This document shows, piece by piece, positions 34,371 to 45,323 of a stretch of DNA of 64,000 nt. The notes beneath the pieces were generated by a model. It was not told the DNA's origin and ran no database searches. It saw only the letters and a program-made list of their open reading frames with translations. A program made the translations under genes and the position numbers. Source of the DNA: Varanus komodoensis (lineage: Eukaryota; Chordata; Lepidosauria; Squamata; Varanidae); assembly GCF_004798865.1 (NCBI RefSeq), contig NW_025335268.1:51793004-51857003 (forward strand). The letters are read 5' to 3'. Every line of letters begins with the position of its first letter. Position 1 is the stretch's first letter.

Positions 34371-34399
34371 CTGAGCCTGAGCCCTTCAATGTTAAAGCC

Positions 34400-35570
34400 C
34401 AGGGGCCCTATCCTTCTTCACCCTTGGCCTCCAAAGTGGCTCATTTGGTAATGTCCAGGCAATAAAGAACAGGAAATGGTCTTGTTCCTTCACACTCATC
34501 TTATTTCCTCTTGGGATTATGCACAAGACTTCTCCCAGTGCCTTAATGTGTGAGGGATACTTCAGCTCTATTGGCATCATCCAGACTGTGCGCAATTGAC
34601 CTGCAATTCTTTGAAAGAACTAATTGAAACCTTTTTGTGGCCTGCTTCCTTGTTTCCATTTGTTTTCCTTCCTGTCTCGCCAGCCCTCCATTCTTTCTTG
34701 AGCATCCTGAGTGCCTCAGGTCTTTCACACCTTTTCCTAATTAGGTTCTACTATCAAGCCATTTGTCAAAAGGAATTATTTGGCTCAGCAGGCTGAATGT
34801 TGTAATAAGGGTGGAGTGCATTTCTTGCTTGAGAATTCCTTCCATGACTTTTCTGCCTCATTTTTAGCCAAATTTTAGCCGCAGAAAGAATGCAAACAGA
34901 ACTTCCTAAGGGGCAATGCTAATGCAAAACACCCAAAATACTGTTTGTGACTTTTATTTCAAGAAAAAGGATTATAAATAATGGATTGAAAAATCAGGCT
35001 ACTACAGCGCTGCCAGTTAGGAACTTTTGTACCATAATTAAACATGGATGCTGAAAATGAGGGGGAGCAGAGAGGGAGCCACCCCCTCCCTGAGCTTCGT
35101 CAGGGAAGCTGAGAATGCTGTTTTCCAAATCAGGGAAGCTGGGCAGTGGGACTGCTGACAGACTTCCTAATGTCCTATAAGCATTACTTTGACCAATTAC
35201 TGGTTCTTATTTTTTTCCAGTTCTAGGGTATGACTGCTTTCAACTCATTTCAGCAATATTGTATGTGTTTGTTTATTAGATATGGTAAGTTTATTATTTG
35301 CTTCCTAAGTAAGTGGATATGTAAGATGTGTCTGAATAGTAGGCAAGCTTAATCATGCCTTTATCACCTTGAATATCACCCACCCACCTTAAGAACATTT
35401 TGGTTGTCCCTGTAACTAACATGACTGCTTCAAAGCTAACCCAACAACTTCCAACAAGGTGGGGATCTCTTCCTTAAGATCACTGCTCAAAAAATATTTC
35501 TTTCAAAGAGCACTTAGCTTAACTGATTCAACCCTGATGGAAACAAGCACAAGAATGTTGAATAGCATCT
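34400..35570. other. Unique non-coding DNA
   Basis: No gene or recognised repeat is seen between the BovB/CR1 cluster and the first direct repeat. Confidence 0.5.
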
Positions 35571-35574
35571 GTGT

Positions 35575-36132
35575 ATCTTGATCACATTGTCCCCTTTTAT
35601 GTCTCTTTGACTATCTCCCTCTCTTTCCACAGTTTTCTGTTATGGCTTTGACATTTAGGGAGTGAGATCTTTAGAATGGATTTTGGAGCAGTGGTTGTAT
35701 GAACTTGTGTCATGCACATGAATGGCACTGTATACACAGATAAGAAGGAAGGAAGGTGGGCTTGCTAAATCTGCTTTCAGGGTGAAGTGACAGGGATACT
35801 ATGCAGATGGTTCAAATCCTAAATTTTCCATGTGGGCTGACATTAGTCAAGCATCCATGTTTCCCAAGAAATTATGCAGATGGGTTCAACTGCTAATTTT
35901 TCTGTGCAGGCTGTCGTCACACATACATTGATATTGCCCAAGAAACAGCAGCCTGATCACTTGCTGTCCTGCCTGATGATGCATTGCTTGCATCTACTGC
36001 CAGTTATGGTATTTTCTGCTAGTGACTGTTGTGTGGACTCAGGCTGCTGACATGTCCCTGGTGTTGCTGACTGACATCTTGCTTGGACTCACATAGGTCA
36101 AGGCAATCTTGATAGTATTGGTGGAAGAGCAG
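35575..36132 (+). repeat. Long direct repeat, copy A (no nested insertions)
   Basis: This copy of about 558 bp matches copy B at 37366-39228 in the same orientation. Shared landmarks are GATCACATTGTCCC, CTCTCTTTCCACAG, AGATGGTTCAAATCCTAAAT, ACAGCAGCCTGAT, CTAGTGACTGTTGTGTGGAC and TTGGACTCACATAGGTCAAG. It lacks the CR1 and L2 insertions found in B, so it shows the empty site. It also lacks about 229 bp present in B. I do not recognise the family. Orientation is arbitrary. Confidence 0.8.
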
Positions 36133-37365
36133 AAGGCCACGGATACATCTTACTCCTCCTAAATTAAGTAGAAGGAACTGTGCCATTCTGTGAATAGTGA
36201 TATTTCATAAATACATGTGATGACCAAATTTGTGTATGATTTTCAAGCTCACCCAGTACTGTTGAAATGTTGTACATGATATGACCAGTTTTGATCTGAT
36301 TACCTTTCCTCCATTTGCAGTTTTAAGACATAAGAGGGATGGAGCCAGCAAACGCTGAGAACTTTGCTTTAGTGCAGGGTGGGAAACCTGTGGCTTTCCA
36401 GTTTGTGTTAGACTACAGTTCCCACTGGCAACCACCATTCTGGTTAGATCTGGAGAGCTGCAGCTTCCCCACCTTGGCTTTAGTGACATGTGATACTGAA
36501 TACTTCCAAATTCCGGATACTTGGAAGAAACAACAAAAGGCAGCTGTTGTCTTCATGCTACACTTGTGAGCTTCCCAGACATATCTGGCTGGCTACTGTA
36601 AGAAACTCGGGGCTGGATCAGAGAGACCTTCAGTAAGATCCAGCAGGCTACATTTATCAGTCTGTTTTGTCTAGAATGAAAAATCAAAGTGTACAAACCC
36701 TAGTCTTTCTTGTTTTCCACCCTGATTCCCATTGAGCATTGAAAAAATTTCCCCAGTGACCTGCATCAAAGCTTTTAAAAATCTGGTCAAGTTAATGCTA
36801 ATTGGGAGGCCTTTACAAGGTAGACACTGCCCCCTTCCTGATTACATTGTGGTGTCCTTTGCACTGTATTTTAAAGCAGAAGATCATTTTCATTGGTTTC
36901 CTAGAAATTTTTCTTATATCAAATTTATATAACAATAACAAGAAAAATGCTATTGAGCCAGGGACATCTCTTCTTTAAAAATCATATTGCAAGCCAAGGT
37001 AAGCTGAGAAGGTCAAACCAAATCCGTTTTCTATTACTTCTTTCTTTTATAATGTTATTTAGCCATAATGTTTCTTGCACAGACATAAGTGTTTAGCTTT
37101 CTCATGACACAGTAGGGCACCATCCCATCCCATACTGCACTAGCAGGACAAGGGTAAGTGCAACTGGAAAGTACCACAGGCGAGGACGACAAGAGAACTA
37201 CTCTTTGAACAGAGCGAGTTAGTAGAGGTTGCAGAAAGGACCGCAGTTGACTTGCCCATTCTGGAAGTGCCACTTTTGTGTAGTTTCTGTGCTACTTTCC
37301 CATTGTGCTAGTAGTTGTTCCCACAAGTACAGCATGTTTCACGCTGGAGGTGGAGCGCCCCATTT
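36133..37365. other. Spacer between the direct repeats, non-coding
   Basis: About 1.23 kb with a palindromic MITE at 36373-36482. No open frame with a recognisable domain and no primer-binding-site-like or polypurine signature is seen at its edges. Confidence 0.5.
36373..36482. mobile_element. Palindromic MITE, diverged
   Basis: GGTGGGAAACCTGTGGCTTT, AGACTACAGTTCCCACTGGC and CTGCAGCTTCCCCACCTTGG form the left arm, inner arm and closing arm of the palindromic family. Confidence 0.55.
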
Positions 37366-37929
37366 GTGCATATGGATCACATTGTCCCTGCTATGTCTCT
37401 TTGATCATCTTCCTCTCTTTCCACAGGTTTTCTGTTGCTATAGATCCTTGGAGCAGATGCTGGAAGTGGTGTGAACCTGTAGTATGTACATGGGTGACAC
37501 TGTATAAACAAATAGAAAGGAAGGAAAATGGGCCTGCTAAATCTAGCTTTGGAATGAAGAGACAGGAAAGCAATACAGATGGTTCAAATCCTAAATGCTC
37601 CATAGATCATAGAATCCTTGAATTCTACAGTTGGAAGGGGCCAGAGGACCATTGGGTCCAATCCGTGCTCAGTGCAGCACTCCAAGGTAAAGCATCCCTC
37701 TCAGATGGCTGTCTGCTTGCATCTTGAATGCCTCTAGTGTAGGAGAGCCCACAACCTCCCTAGGTAATTGGTTCCATTGTCTTACTGCTCTAGCAGTCAG
37801 GAAGTTGTCCTGATATCTAGCCAGAAGCTGGCTTCCTGTAACTTGAGCCCATCCTTCAGTGCCCTGCACCAATGCATTAGGACACATGCATTGGCTACCT
37901 CCCGGTTGCATTTCTGTAACACGCTTTAA

Positions 37930-38361
37930 GTGAGGCTGCCCTTGAAGACGGTCCGGATACTTCAGATGGTGCAAAATAGAGCAGCCAGGTTGCTGACAGG
38001 GACTGGGCATTACTCTCATATAAACCCAGTCCTCTACCAGCTTCACTGGTTTCCCATCGAAGTCCGGGCTCAATTCAAGGTGCTAGTTATTACTTACAAA
38101 GCCCTTAATGGCTTGGGACGTGGATATCTAAAGGAACACCTTCTTCCATATTTGCCCTCTCACCTCCTGAGATCAGCAGCAGAGGCCCTCCTCTGGGAAC
38201 CCTCCATGAAAGACATTAGGAGGCAAAGTACCCGGAGGAGGGCCTTCTCTGTGCTGGCGCCCCGCCTATGGAATGCGCTCCCCAGAGAGGTCCGCCTGGT
38301 GCCGTCATTATTTGTTTTTCGGCGCCAGGCTAAGACCGTTTTTATTTCAATGATATTTTAA
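37930..38361 (+). CDS. L2 LINE protein, C-terminal part
   Basis: This 143-codon open frame begins MRLPLKTVRILQMVQNRAAR and contains LHWFPIEVRAQFKVLVITYKALNGLG, RRAFSVLAPRLWNALPREVR and a closing FRRQAKTVF. This is the region after the reverse transcriptase core in L2-clade proteins. The start methionine is internal to the original protein and does not represent a real start. The RT and endonuclease domains are absent because of 5' truncation. No host function is suggested. Confidence 0.85.
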   Translation: MRLPLKTVRILQMVQNRAARLLTGTGHYSHINPVLYQLHWFPIEVRAQFKVLVITYKALNGLGRGYLKEHLLPYLPSHLLRSAAEALLWEPSMKDIRRQSTRRRAFSVLAPRLWNALPREVRLVPSLFVFRRQAKTVFISMIF

Positions 38362-38448
38362 TAACTTTAATATCAGTTTATAGGTTTTAATATGCAGCCA
38401 GGGTAGATCTGGATTTTATCTGTATTATGTTTTATTTTATTTATGTAA

Positions 38449-38477
38449 GCCGTCCCGAGGCTATGCGATGGGACGGC
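38449..38477 (+). other. L2 3' UTR hairpin
   Basis: There is a perfect 8-bp stem (GCCGTCCC with GGGACGGC) around a 13-base loop, just upstream of the (ATTT)n tail. 3' stem-loops are thought to be recognised by the reverse transcriptase in L2-like LINEs; that role here is by analogy. Confidence 0.7.
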
Positions 38478-39229
38478 ATACAAATACTCTAAATAATCAT
38501 TTATTTATTTATTTAAGAAGAAATCCTGTCCTTTCTCTTTGTGACAGCTTTTCAGGCACTTGTAGTGTGCTATCATAGCTCCCCTCAGTCTCCTCTTTCC
38601 AAGGCTAGACAGACCCAGTTCTTTCAATTTCTCCTCCCATGGCTTTGTTACCAGTCCCTGGATCATCCTTGTTGCCCATTTATGAACTGACATAGGCTGA
38701 CATCAGTCAAACATCCATATTTTCCAAGAAATCATGTGGATGGGTTCAACTTATAGTTTTTGTACAGGCTGACATCATACATACATTCGTATTTCCCAAA
38801 AAAACAGCAGCCTGATGCTGGCCCCTTGATTAAAATATCAAAAGATAAGTAAAGCAAATGTGGTGCAGCAAAACTGCCCCCTTGAAAACTGACTAACAAG
38901 TCATCCCACCTGTGACTTTGGCTGACGCACATAACCTGTGGCTTACTCTGGCTACTTACAGGATGCATGTAGCAACTCAGGGTTCTCTGCCATCAGCCAC
39001 TTCAGTGGACTTTGGCAACTGAAGTATGGGGACCTGCCATTTGATGACTTGCTGACCTGCTTGATGGTGCATTGGCTGTGTCTACTGCCAGTTTTGGCCT
39101 TTTCTGCTAGTGACTGTTGTGTGGACTCAGGCTGCTGAGATGTCCCTGGTGTTGCTGACTGACATCCTGCTTGGACTCACATAGGTCAAGACAATCTCGA
39201 TACTTTACTACTGTTGGTAGAAGAGTGGT

Positions 39230-41430
39230 ACAGAAAAGTAAAAAAGCTTTGGTTTTATTGGGTGGTAAAGTAATGTAAAGAAAGAAGGATGGAAGGAAAA
39301 AAAAAATTTCCATTTGATGAGCTTCTACACTGCATGTTGTGTTGCATAGTATTTCTATCTTGAAAGCAGCCTTTTGAGACCCATATTGAAACTAGGAAAA
39401 AGTACCCTTGCTGGGCAGGAGGACCTCCCTTGAATTCTTCTCCAAAGTGCATCAATAATGAATACAGCAAAGATTCTGTAGTGCAAATCAAAGGAATGGC
39501 TCTAATGTCCCGGGGGTGTGGGGGAAGGAGGAAGGGAACTGGACTGTAGTCATGGATGTCATCTGAGATCTGACCCCTGGTAAAATTATTTATTTTATAA
39601 ATAATTTGAATATTATTTCCAGTGAAGTTAAGAGAAAGTGCGATGGAGCCTCCATGCCTTTCTCTTGTCTTACCCCAACTCCAAGAATGGGGTCATAGTC
39701 AAGGATGACCCAACAGAGTATGAATCACCAGAGCATGAAAAACAATGGGTACTTCTCTATCATCCAGTAGCATTTGGAGCTAGTATATCAGCTGAAATTC
39801 ATAGAAAGACACTCCTGCTATAGGTTTTGGGTATGATGCTGGAAGCATAAGATCTCAGCTATAACGGCCATTTCTGCAATTAACCAGCATACTGTCCCCG
39901 ATTCTGTCTCTTCTGGTTTTTGTCGGAGTCAATTTACCAATTTCACACCCCCACACATTGAAGACAAGCACTGAGAACCTCACTGTTCACCTGATTCTGA
40001 TGAAAAGGTGAAACAGAAGCAGAGGTGAAACAGAAGCTTGGATGAGCTCTCCCAGTAGTATCATGAAGATATTCAGTTAGGGAGAAATTTGAACCTCATG
40101 GTGCGCCATAAGATCACTTCATACAGGAGAATCATAATTCAACACCATCTGCTGGAATCGACTTGCCAGAAAGAAGAGGGACTATGAAGTGGTCCCTCCA
40201 ACTCTTGACCCAGAGAGGCAGCTGGATGCCTTTGTTGGTAGTACTGAAAGGAAAGTCAATATCTGGGCAATATGCCACTTGCCTCTCTCACAATCTGGAT
40301 CAGGTGGAACAAGGGAACTCCAAATCTAGGCCTTAAAATGGATGGAAATGGATCTGGATGTATAGCTCCTGATGTTGCTAGCGGGATATGAGAACCACAT
40401 GTCTGATGGCACCTGGTTTTCAAGGATGCCACTATGCATGAATACATAATCAGTAGCCATCAGAGAATAGTACCAATAGCTCTTGATGTCCCCCATGAAA
40501 CCTGGTTCCCAGTGCCCTCAATCATATAGTAACATATAAAATTTGCTCAGAGAAAGTTGCTTTTCAGTTTCCCACAGTTTAACTCTCATATCTCTTGTAG
40601 TGCATACAATTTAAAAGCTACAATCACAATCACCCCACATAATAAACCCATTCATGTATGACTTATAAAACAAAATTGGTGGGTTTTTCTTAAAGTGTAT
40701 AATTAATTCTTTGAATGCACCAATTACATTTAAAACAGGAAAAGCCAAACTCTTATTCAAGTCATTATCTCTAATTCTGCAGCATTTACATTTTAATGAT
40801 CTAGCAAAAGTCTATGCAGCTCCACACTATTTACTTTGGACCTCCCAGGTTTGACTCTAACAAGTAAATATTAATTTGTGGTCTGTGTTTTTAAAAGTTG
40901 GACTGTAAACATAAATGAGTATTTAATTTACAGAAACTAAACATATAGTTCACCAAGCAGCATAAACATGGCTGGTTGGAAAGAAGGATGGAGAAACAAC
41001 ATTTTGGGGATCACATGAATTATAGACTCTACTGATTAATCTTGGGTTACTGAGGATTGGAGGCTAATCCAAACAAGGTCCTTTTCTTCAGCCATGAGCA
41101 CTTGAGCTCATGAAGGAACCGTGCAAGGAAGAACCATAACTTTTAAATCAGCATGCACAGGTACATCACAATGGTCTCTCAGGCCCCACTGATCTCGTTG
41201 GGCTTTAGATAGCAATGCTGTGCAGCTTAGTCTGCATCAAAAGCCCAAGTGTTGCACAATATTCCTAGATCAGGACTAGAATGGTTAACATCCTTCATTT
41301 CATAATAGGGTTATCTGCCACAGTCTTCTGGTTGTACCACAGACAATGTAAGGGGAAGGAAGCAGAGAAGCCTACACCAGGTAAGTATATTTTGCTGTTT
41401 TTTTCTTGCAAGACACCTAAGGCTGTTTGC
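39230..41430. other. Unique non-coding DNA
   Basis: No recognised gene or transposon. A short tandem duplication of AGGTGAAACAGAAGC lies near 40.00-40.04 kb. Confidence 0.45.
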
Positions 41431-41608
41431 AAAATTATCCTCCCTCCTCCTTTCCAGTTTATTTTCACAGCAACCTGCCAGGCAGGTTAGATGGAGAGTC
41501 AGTGACTGGCCCAAAGTCTGCCAATGAGCCTGATGGCCCCAGCAGGCACTAGAATTTGGATCTCCTGAGTCTTCCCTCTGTGCTCACTCCACTGTGCCCC
41601 TCTGGTCC
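41430..41608 (-). mobile_element. MIR-like SINE, diverged
   Basis: ACAGCAACCTGCCAGGCAGG, GTCAGTGACTGGCCCAAAGT and GGATCTCCTGAGTCTTCC follow the antisense MIR-like order seen at 28240-28477. Confidence 0.65.
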
Positions 41609-41609
41609 T

Positions 41610-43320
41610 CATGCATGCATGCCTTCCAGAAGGGGGTGAGGGCAGGGAGAAGGATCTCTGATTATAAATGACCCAGGGGTAAGACAACTACTCCTGGGGT
41701 TGCGTGGAAACTGGCAACCACCTGGAAGTTTCATTTGTAATTATTTATCTTGACTCGTTATTCAGAGTGAATAGAGGTGAGATTTGGTGCAAAGACCTTG
41801 AAATGGAACCAAGAGGCCACAACTATTCCACCAAAGAAACTACCTGATGCAAGACAATTAGGTGGCCACTTAGGAATTGGTGAAGGGTGTGCTGCACCAC
41901 AAAACTGGACAAAAGAGGGCACCAAAAGAGGGCAAATTGACATGCACTTATTTATAGAGCGAGAGATAAGTTTAGAACCCATTATTATACTTTTAAATAT
42001 ACAGTACATCTCACACTACAGTGGAAGACTGCGACCAGGTGACCTATTTGCCTGCTTGAACTGTGGTCCTGGTGCTGAGGATGGACAGCTCTTCCTCTGG
42101 ATGGCTCTCTATCTTTAAAGCAGACATGGGATGGATGGCCCTTCAAAAAGAGGATACCTACGAAACAGAGCATCCCTGGCAGACTTTCCGTCTGAGTGCT
42201 GTACCCACTAAAAGAGGGCACATGGCTACCCTAAGGCCATTCCAACAGCTTGCATTCACTTACCTCTAAGGAAATGAATGTGGCCACAATCTTGATTCCT
42301 CAGGAATGCTTGCAAGTCTTCCTTGTAGCTGCTTGAGAGGAAACTGGTGCAGCTGCTTATTGGCTGGCATAAAGAAGTAATCTTTACCTCAGTTATTCTA
42401 TGTGTGTGAGCAAATCAGCTGCAAGCTACCCTGTCTCTTCTTGCAGAGAGTTTCTGAGGGGCAGTTTTAGTTACTAAACAAAAGCAGATTTCAGGATCAG
42501 CTTTTGTTCTCTTTGCTTAAAGAAGCAGAATGGCCAGAGGAGGGGAGCCCTTAATATTCTGGCCATCGCTTTCCCAGATTACCTCCCCACCACAAAGCTA
42601 CTTACCTAACAGGTCTTGAAACCTTTCAGACTGTATTACTTCATGTATCATTTTGGAACTGCTGCAAGAGTTAACAACACAGTGGGAGGTTAGAGCCCTT
42701 GTTTTTATTTTAATAGGGCCAATAATGACTGTTCAAAGCACCTAATTGCTTTCCTGTAGTTTGCCTTCATTTTTGGTTTGGTTTCCCTTTTTGTTTTTAA
42801 GAATTCCAGGCAGAATCATTGCATTTTTAGGAAATGTTTTTCTTATCTCTCTGAACCGTCATTAAAATCCCATCAGAGCATCAAAGTTATGATAAATTAT
42901 CCAAAGCAAAACTTTCACGTCATCAGCTTTATGGCAGAACCTTCCTTTCAGAATAATAGGGGGAAAGAACCCTAAGACGAATGCCTAAATTTGATTGATA
43001 AGGGAAACAATGTCCTCACCGACAGCTCTGGACAGACCTATTCAAATTAAAGGCCAATCACCTTTTCTGCCTTTGGGTGCTCCAGCTTTATTCTAGCCAC
43101 CCCTGTTCCAACAGATGCCATGGTGGTGAGAGCAAAGGAAGCATTCTGAGGCAACATGCATCTTGTTCTCTCCTCTCTCTTATCACTTCCTTCAAATATC
43201 ACAATTAAACTAATAAACTGGATAGCAACTCATACTTTAATACTTGTCCTCAGCACTGGCAGGAGGATTTGCGGAGGGACATAGCAAAAAATGCAGGGAG
43301 ATTGCCTTATTATCTGTTGA
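41610..43320. other. Non-coding DNA without assigned elements
   Basis: An AAAAGAGGGCA motif recurs near 41.91, 41.93 and 42.21 kb, which hints at an old repeat I cannot name. No gene is supported. Confidence 0.4.
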
Positions 43321-43322
43321 GC

Positions 43323-43355
43323 TATATGTGTGTGCATGCGCATGCGCATGCACAT
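43323..43355. repeat. 33-bp alternating purine-pyrimidine tract with NRF1-type palindrome
   Basis: All 33 bases alternate strictly between pyrimidine and purine. Positions 43331-43354 are a perfect 24-bp palindrome, whose centre TGCGCATGCGCA (43337-43348) equals the NRF1 consensus site. The tract could adopt Z-form or cruciform DNA. No CpG island or gene start is seen beside it. Confidence 0.8.
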
Positions 43356-43384
43356 TTGTATTTGTATTATTTATATATGCACGC

Positions 43385-43518
43385 ATTTATATCTGGCCAC
43401 TTTCCCCTCTTCTGATGGACAGAAGCTGGCTTATAATGTCCATTCCTCCATTTTACCCTTGCAACAACCCTGTGAGATAGATTAGGCTCAAATTTTGGTG
43501 AATTTCACAGTCAAGTGG
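43385..43518 (-). mobile_element. MIR-like SINE 3' part
   Basis: TTTATATCTGGCCACTTTCC, CCATTTTACCCTTGCAACAA and CCCTGTGAGATAGATTAGGC match the antisense tail and core of the MIR-like family. A CR1 fragment follows directly. Confidence 0.65.
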
Positions 43519-43806
43519 GGACTTAGAAACAAAGAAACAGAACAAGTCAGGAGGGGTCTCCCAGGCCATCTAGACTGACCCCTGGCTCAGATGGCTCCGC
43601 TCATGGCAAGCCTACCCTGTGCATGTCCAGCCTATCCTTGAACACCCTCACCGATGCACCTTCAACCACCTCCTGTGGAAGCCCATTCCATACCCTCGGG
43701 GTCCTAACTGTCAGGAAGTACTTCCTGGCATCCAAATTGAACTTTGGTTCCCTGAGCTTTGCTCCACTGGAACATGTCCTGCCCTTATCCTCAGGGAAAA
43801 CAGGTC
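43519..43806 (-). mobile_element. CR1 LINE 3' end, fragment
   Basis: AGAAACAAAGAAACAGAAC, GGCCATCTAGACTGACCCC, GTCCAGCCTATCCTTGAAC, CCTGTGGAAGCCCATTCCAT and CTGTCAGGAAGTACTTCCTG are the antisense of a CR1 3' UTR. It is the same subfamily as 8377-8505 but longer. Confidence 0.8.
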
Positions 43807-43809
43807 TCT

Positions 43810-45320
43810 ACAGAGTGTATTGCTATACTGATGCTCATTTTCACTGTGTATCTCTATATCTCTGTGTTAAGAAGTCCCATTGAATTCATGGGGCTTATTA
43901 TGCATTAGTTTGCAGCCTAACAGCAGAATCCTTTGCCTACTTTCCTGGAAATGGGTTCCATTGAACTACTCCTCAGCAAACATGCATAGGATTGCATTCT
44001 AAATATCTTTATTTTCTGTTCCAGATAAAGGCAACATGAACACCCAGCTCTTGAAATAATGGTTTAAACAGTCCACTTAGTAAAATGTTTCTGGAAAATA
44101 GCACATAGATGCTTATGTATGCTTATTATATTGTGCATTATATTACGTATTGCTATAGACAAATTATGTGTAACTACAGCAAAAATAGTGCCTGACACTT
44201 CATATGTAAATACACAGAAATAGAAATACTGAGAGAAACTATGTAAGGTCAAGTGGTGGAAAGCAGACAAAACACAACTTAGATTATTTCAACTGATGTT
44301 CTGCACAGAATTGGGGATTATCAGCTGCCAGTGAGAATCTGAGCTACGATGATTTTTGTACACTGTAATTTGTCTCATTGTTGGCATCATCATCCTAGCA
44401 CTTGCCTCATGTATCTTTTGTTCTGAGAAAGGCTGCATGGGCCAGACCTGCACGGGGTTTGCTTGGCGTGTGGCCTGTTTCTCGTGATCCTTCCTAGCAT
44501 TCCGCTTCCCTTACCCTGATGCCTAACCCATATTTCCAGGGCCAGAATTCCTCTGCTTTTGCTTACACTACCTTGAGGCCATATATGCCCAGAGAAATTC
44601 ATTCCTTGTCTATGCAGAAAGAGCTTCACCCCTGTGAAGCAGGGGAAGTGGCCTTTCAGCTGTCTTGCACTTGGCATAGCCCAGTCATACCACGAGCTGA
44701 AAAGATCTATGTCTGAGTATACGACTGCAGACTTGTTGCAGGCCTTGCAGAATGTTACAGCATTGGACCCTGCAATGGGAGAGAAAGCAATGGCACTGTT
44801 ATAAGTTAGTAACTTCTCAGCACAGTGGTTTATATTCCTGGTGGACAAGCTAGGAGCACAGGGCACTGTGCCAACTGTTACAACACTTTGGATCTTCAAA
44901 TACTGGTTTCACCAGTATTCGTCACTTAAGTCAGAATCACCCTGGGATATGTCAGATCTGATGGACTAATAGCACATTGTCACCCTCGTTCCCATCTTGA
45001 GCAAAGCCATAGTCCATCAGCCTGCAGATCAAAAGGTATTCTGTATTTATTGTAAGTTTCCCAATACTTGCCACTAACCAGGAAGTGAAATCCTTGGGTT
45101 CTCCTTACTTTGAAATAATATGCATAAACTCTGTTTTCTACTTTCTCCTGAAACTCCTTGAAATCTGTCTCTTTGGCATCCACAAAACCTACCCTTTGCT
45201 GCTGATAACTGAATGCCCCAGTTTTGCTCTAAGCGCCCTACTGCCTTCTCTGTTCCTTCTTCGATTTACCCTGATTCCTTGCCACCTCTCACCTCTTGCT
45301 CTGTCACTATTGTTTTGGAA
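43810..45320. other. Unique non-coding DNA
   Basis: A 169-codon minus-strand frame at 44390-44899 has an acceptor-like TTTCTCTCCCATTGCAG inside it but no recognisable domain. I treat the interval as non-coding. Confidence 0.4.
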
Positions 45321-45323
45321 ATA

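Larger units (their letters stand above)
32745..34395 (-). mobile_element. CR1-clade LINE 3' UTR, split by a BovB insertion
   Basis: On the plus strand GCCTTGCTAGATCAGACTGA, GTTCAGCTGTCTGGTTCCC, TAGTGGCCAACCAGAGGCC and GTGCCTCTGACATTTCAGG are the antisense of the 3' UTR whose sense form occurs at 14925-15365. The element is interrupted from 32936 to 34329 by a BovB LINE and appears to resume at 34342 with GGCCATTGACTAATTCC. Resumption of the same antisense order on the far side is what identifies the host element. Confidence 0.6.
37880..38512 (+). mobile_element. L2 LINE 3' end nested in CR1
   Basis: About 630 bp in sense orientation: the C-terminal part of the L2 protein, a 3' UTR, a hairpin GCCGTCCC (38449-38456) / GGGACGGC (38470-38477) with a 13-base loop, then CATACAAATACTC and an (ATTT)n tail at about 38498-38512. 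It sits inside the CR1, which sits inside repeat B, so it is the youngest of the three layers. The open coding part agrees with a relatively recent insertion. Confidence 0.9.
37606..38690 (-). mobile_element. CR1 LINE 3' end, itself interrupted by an L2
   Basis: On the plus strand the left part reads ATCATAGAATCC, CTACAGTTGGAAGGGGCC, AGATGGCTGTCTGCTTGCAT and CAGTCAGGAAGTTGTCCTGA. The right part (from about 38513) reads AAATCCTGTCCTTTCTCTTT, GTGCTATCATAGCTCCCCTC, CCCAGTTCTTTCAATTTCTCC and CAGTCCCTGGATCATCC. Together they are a continuous antisense CR1 3' end and UTR. CATAG at 37601-37605 and 38691-38695 may be a short target duplication. The element is split by the L2 at about 37880-38512. Confidence 0.9.
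37366..39228 (+). repeat. Long direct repeat, copy B (carries nested CR1 and L2)
   Basis: It matches copy A over its outer parts (37366-37605 and 38691-39228). After removing the CR1/L2 block and a 229-bp segment absent from A (38817-39045), its length is about 545 bp, in agreement with copy A. The repeat unit is unclassified. Confidence 0.8.

Noticed and set aside
35575-39228. The direct repeats as the two LTRs of a retroviral-type element
   Set aside because: No clear TG...CA ends, no primer-binding or polypurine signature at the spacer edges, and no gag/pol similarity in the 1.2-kb spacer. A duplicated or dispersed unit is the simpler reading.
44390-44899. 169-codon minus-strand frame as a gene
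   Set aside because: No recognisable domain and no neighbouring exons; the acceptor-like sequence inside it would cut it into a short piece. A frame of this length is plausible by chance in 64 kb.
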